This document shows positions 61,954 to 64,000 of a DNA stretch of 64,000 nucleotides, piece after piece. The position numbers and the translations under genes are program-made. The DNA comes from Brenneria populi (lineage in GTDB: Bacteria; Pseudomonadota; Gammaproteobacteria; Enterobacterales; Enterobacteriaceae): assembly GCF_036016195.1 (NCBI RefSeq), contig NZ_JAYWTM010000006.1:248001-312000 (forward strand). Reading direction: 5' to 3'. Every line of letters starts with the position of its first letter. The stretch's first letter is position 1. The notes beneath the pieces are model-generated. The model saw only the letters and a list, made by a program, of their open reading frames with translations, had not been told where the DNA came from and ran no database searches.

Positions 61954-62172
61954 ATGGAGTTTAAATCGACAATACGTCCGTTGCGAACAAGGCCCGCTGA
62001 CCTGAACCGATTACCAGCGGGCGTTTGTCTTACCGGAACAATAGCGCGGAGAGGAGGTAAGCATTATAGGGATACAACGGCGCGGCGAACATCAGGCCGC
62101 GGTTTATCAACAGGGTTCAGCGCGCTTAAGCGATCTGGCGTTTCTGTTTGTTATACGGAGGTTTTACGATGA
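61954..62172 (+). CDS. small ORF ahead of Q (possible phage gene)
   Basis: 72 residues, very basic (MEFKSTIRPLRTRPADL...), AAGGAAAG upstream. Its stop overlaps the Q start (ATGA), which supports translation. No family recognised. Confidence 0.4.
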   Translation: MEFKSTIRPLRTRPADLNRLPAGVCLTGTIARRGGKHYRDTTARRTSGRGLSTGFSALKRSGVSVCYTEVLR

Positions 62173-62867
62173 AGATTGAACATGCGCTCAGCCTGTGCGG
62201 CCCCAAATCGGCCTCGTTAATGTTTACCTGCAGGGATGCTTCGCCTACGTATGTTTATCGGCCGCAAAGCAGCGGCAAACCTGTCAGCCGGGCTAAAACC
62301 AGCGGCGTAACTTCTCGAGGCGCGCGGGACGGCTATGGCGACGTTCTGCTGGCTCTGGGGGTCGTTCAGGCGCGGGAGGCGCTGGGGCTGAGCCTGATTC
62401 TGGCCAAGTACAACAAAGATCCCGATGAAAAAGACAGAGCGATCGAGGGGATTGCCCGCTTTGCTATGCAACAGGCGCCGAAGCTGGTGGGAAAAGCCGC
62501 CGGCCGGCAGATGGCGCGCTGTATCGTCCTGATGGCTAAAATGGCGGTGGAAGAGTACGGCAGAACCGCGGACGATCCGCTGAATCGCTGCCGTTGCAAA
62601 GGCCGGGGTAAAGTGACGGATCTGGAGGCTTCCCGCGCAGCCGGCAAAACCGTAGAGAAAGTGTGCCCCCGCTGCGGCGGTTCCGGGATGAAGCCGGTTA
62701 AATCGGCAACCGTCTATAAAGTGATTAAAACCGTCGTGCCTGATTTAACGCAGCGCACCTGGTCACGAAACTGGAAAGTATTTTATGACTCGCTTATCGC
62801 CCAGTGTTATCAGGAAGCTACGGCGGCAGAAAAGCTCTTCTCCACGGTGACATCACCGCAGAATTAG
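62169..62867 (+). CDS. phage antitermination protein Q
   Basis: 232 residues from ATG 62169 (CGGAGG upstream). Q82-type antiterminator with a zinc-finger-like CRCKGRG...CPRCGGSG and ALGVVQAREALGLSLILAKY core. Loads on RNA polymerase paused at a late promoter and lets it read through terminators. Here a pR'/tR'-like pair, a holin and then levansucrase lie directly downstream. Confidence 0.87.
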   Translation: MKIEHALSLCGPKSASLMFTCRDASPTYVYRPQSSGKPVSRAKTSGVTSRGARDGYGDVLLALGVVQAREALGLSLILAKYNKDPDEKDRAIEGIARFAMQQAPKLVGKAAGRQMARCIVLMAKMAVEEYGRTADDPLNRCRCKGRGKVTDLEASRAAGKTVEKVCPRCGGSGMKPVKSATVYKVIKTVVPDLTQRTWSRNWKVFYDSLIAQCYQEATAAEKLFSTVTSPQN

Positions 62868-62905
62868 ACGTACAAAATAAAATTTAAAATTTTTAAAATT
62901 AAGGC

Positions 62906-62934
62906 TTGCGCTCTTGTCCAAAATTGGTTAAATT
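62906..62934 (+). promoter_or_regulatory. pR'-like late promoter after Q
   Basis: TTGCGC (62906-62911), 17-nt spacer, TAAATT (62929-62934), 38 nt after the Q stop, as in lambdoid phages where the Q site lies in the late promoter. Confidence 0.6.
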
Positions 62935-62988
62935 AATCCCCATGATGGAGATGAAGTGATTACCCCATCGAAAAACAAAACACATTTT

Positions 62989-63017
62989 AAGGCCTGCTTT
63001 TAGCAGGCCTTTTTTTA
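62989..63017 (+). terminator. tR'-like terminator
   Basis: AAGGCCTGC (62989-62997) with GCAGGCCTT (63003-63011) and a T-run to 63017. About 50 nt after the predicted late start, the position of lambda tR'. Confidence 0.85.
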
Positions 63018-63121
63018 TTCTAGCCCTGGCTCTGTCCGGGGCTTTTTTATTTCTTATTTATGCTTAACGGTTTTTATAAGAGAATTCTTATTGGTTTAAT
63101 CAACTCTTTAGAAGGGGAAAT

Positions 63122-63460
63122 ATGCAAATCAATATCTTCAGTTGGGCCGGTGTTTACGAGTTAATACACGCCTGGTGGCGAGGTGATGTCCCTACTGGGG
63201 GTGTGTTGTTATCTATATTTATCGCCATACTTCGCGTTGCCTATACCGGCGGCGGCTGGCAGCGCATGCTGCTTGAGGGCGCGCTGTGCGGGGCTTTGAC
63301 GCTGACGGCGGTTTCATCGCTGGAGTATTTTTCTCTGCCCAAAACGCTGACGCCGGCGTTGGGCGGCATGATCGGTTTTATCGGCGTTGAACATATTCGC
63401 CGCGGTATATTGAGATTTTTAAACGACCGGTTTGATAGTGATAAAAAGACCAAGAAATAA
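63122..63460 (+). CDS. lambda-type phage holin
   Basis: 112 residues with three hydrophobic segments and a charged C-terminus (NDRFDSDKKTKK), Phage_holin_3-like. No endolysin follows; the lysis cassette is broken and a levansucrase gene takes its place. AGGGGAAAT precedes the ATG. Confidence 0.8.
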   Translation: MQINIFSWAGVYELIHAWWRGDVPTGGVLLSIFIAILRVAYTGGGWQRMLLEGALCGALTLTAVSSLEYFSLPKTLTPALGGMIGFIGVEHIRRGILRFLNDRFDSDKKTKK

Positions 63461-63500
63461 ACGCATCGGGTAATCTTCTGTTACCTGATGCGTTTTTTTC
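63461..63500 (+). terminator. terminator between holin and levansucrase
   Basis: ACGCATCGGGTAA (63461-63473) with TTACCTGATGCGT (63481-63493), one wobble, then TTTTTT. Readthrough would be needed for the late promoter to reach levansucrase. Confidence 0.88.
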
Positions 63501-63741
63501 TTATGCTGTTTTTTTTCAATTCATATAAAGGAGGTGTAAGAATCTATTTATCTGATAACGCTGATTGAAATAAATCCGTTTTTTTGTTGAACCCTAAAAT
63601 TGATATTTCCGTTATACCGACGGAAGGGCATTTTTATGCCCGTAATTATGTAAAAATCATCCACCACAAAGAAAGCGGTAACCAGGAGATTAAATTTAAT
63701 GTTCTGGTCTGCTTTTATTTTTTTATAAAGAGAGAAATATT
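63501..63741 (+). promoter_or_regulatory. levansucrase upstream region with an orphan Shine-Dalgarno
   Basis: 241 bp, A+T rich. AAAGGAGGTG (63527-63536) is a near-perfect ribosome site not followed by a start codon. The levansucrase promoter should lie here but no clear -35/-10 pair stands out. Confidence 0.4.
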
Positions 63742-64000
63742 ATGAATACATTTGAACAGAATAAAAAAACCTCCCTGAAAAGCAATAAGCCGCACAAGCC
63801 GTCTATTTGGTCGCGGGCCGATGCGCTGAAAGTAACGGAAGACGATCCGACGACGACGCAGCCGCTGGTCAGCGGTGATTTCCCGGTGATGAGCGACGAG
63901 GTCTTTATCTGGGATACCATGCCGCTGCGCGATCTGGACGGCAATATCGCATCGGTTAACGGCTGGTCGGTTATCTTCACGCTGACCGCCAATCGTAACC
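63742..64000 (+). CDS. levansucrase, GH68 (5' part, runs off the window)
   Basis: First 86 residues only. IWSRADALKVTEDDPTTTQPLVSGDFPVMSDEVFIWDTMPLRDLDGNIASVNGWSVIFTLTANRN is the N-terminus of Erwinia-type Lsc/GH68 levansucrases, with the nucleophile Asp in the IWDTMPLR motif. No signal peptide, as in Erwinia Lsc. It makes levan from sucrose, a virulence or biofilm factor in plants. Confidence 0.92.
   Translation, partial: MNTFEQNKKTSLKSNKPHKPSIWSRADALKVTEDDPTTTQPLVSGDFPVMSDEVFIWDTMPLRDLDGNIASVNGWSVIFTLTANRN

Noticed and set aside
61808..62005. 65-residue ORF after the phage repressor
   Set aside because: No ribosome site and it overlaps the better-supported 72-residue frame coupled to Q.
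1..64000. CRISPR array
   Set aside because: No regularly spaced direct repeats were seen; the nine intergenic hairpin units differ in sequence and spacing and precede genes.
1..64000. tRNA or rRNA genes, insertion sequences
   Set aside because: No cloverleaf or rRNA-like sequence and no transposase-like protein were recognised.

Overview
Two very different pieces of DNA meet in this window. Bases 1 to about 54,130 are the right-hand part of an integrative and conjugative element (ICE) of the SXT/R391 family. From about 54,070 on, the sequence is the chromosome of a plant-associated enterobacterium. The ICE is integrated in the 5' end of prfC, the classic SXT/R391 target, and supplies the new start codon and first residues of prfC. 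The chromosomal genes (prfC, osmY, ytjA, a yjjV-type tatD, a CNT nucleoside transporter, an EntD-like phosphopantetheinyl transferase, phage remnants and a GH68 levansucrase) suggest Pectobacteriaceae or Erwiniaceae, for example Brenneria or Erwinia. The genus is inference. The chromosomal part is visibly richer in G+C than the ICE.

ICE layout. 1-807: end of a variable gene, the tail of a TrlF-like ATPase (hotspot HS5). 962-6172: traI relaxase, traD coupling protein, an s042-like gene and traJ. 6199-6786: HS1 cargo. 7075-11181: traL-E-K-B-V-A (pilus and T4SS core). 11246-12692: mosT/mosA toxin-antitoxin pair (HS2). 13071-22840: dsbC, traC, a TrbI-like gene, trhF, traW, traU, traN. 23082-26880: HS4 cargo, made of a tiny Gly/Ala-rich membrane protein, a HTH-dynamin-like GTPase fusion, a companion gene and a secreted EndA-like nuclease. 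26989-39018: the conserved DNA-processing region (s063, s064, ssb, bet, s067, exo, cobS, s070-s072, cobT, radC, s075, s076 and one more). 39084-43153: HS3 cargo, a Gabija-like OLD nuclease plus UvrD-like helicase. 43432-49340: traF, traH, traG. 49373-53813: eex, the activators setC/setD, a transglycosylase, two replication-like genes, croS and the SOS-cleavable repressor setR.

How it fits together. SetR and the Cro-like protein form a lambda-like switch over four operators. When the switch flips, SetCD (FlhDC-like) should activate the transfer operons. The conjugation genes build a F/MPF_F-type pilus. ssb/bet/exo are a Red-like recombination set. mosAT, the HS4 GTPase cassette and the HS3 OLD/UvrD pair look like maintenance or anti-phage cargo.

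The most striking unexplained signals are at RNA and DNA level. (1) In front of nine genes of the s064-radC region there is a two-hairpin leader whose second hairpin pairs with the Shine-Dalgarno of the next gene. Arm sequences differ between units but keep pairing. (2) Simpler SD-masking hairpins precede traI, traL, dsbC and traF. (3) A 21-nt block with core ATCTATCTNNCC recurs upstream of traI, traL, dsbC, traF and (diverged) s064. (4) The HS4 GTPase cassette has a strong promoter embedded in three 18-bp palindromes spaced exactly 30 bp apart. (5) On the chromosome, a phage remnant (repressor, Q antiterminator, pR'/tR'-like sites, holin) lies directly upstream of levansucrase, so a Q-type antiterminator may control levan synthesis.

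All family assignments are from reading the protein sequences by eye; no database search was run.
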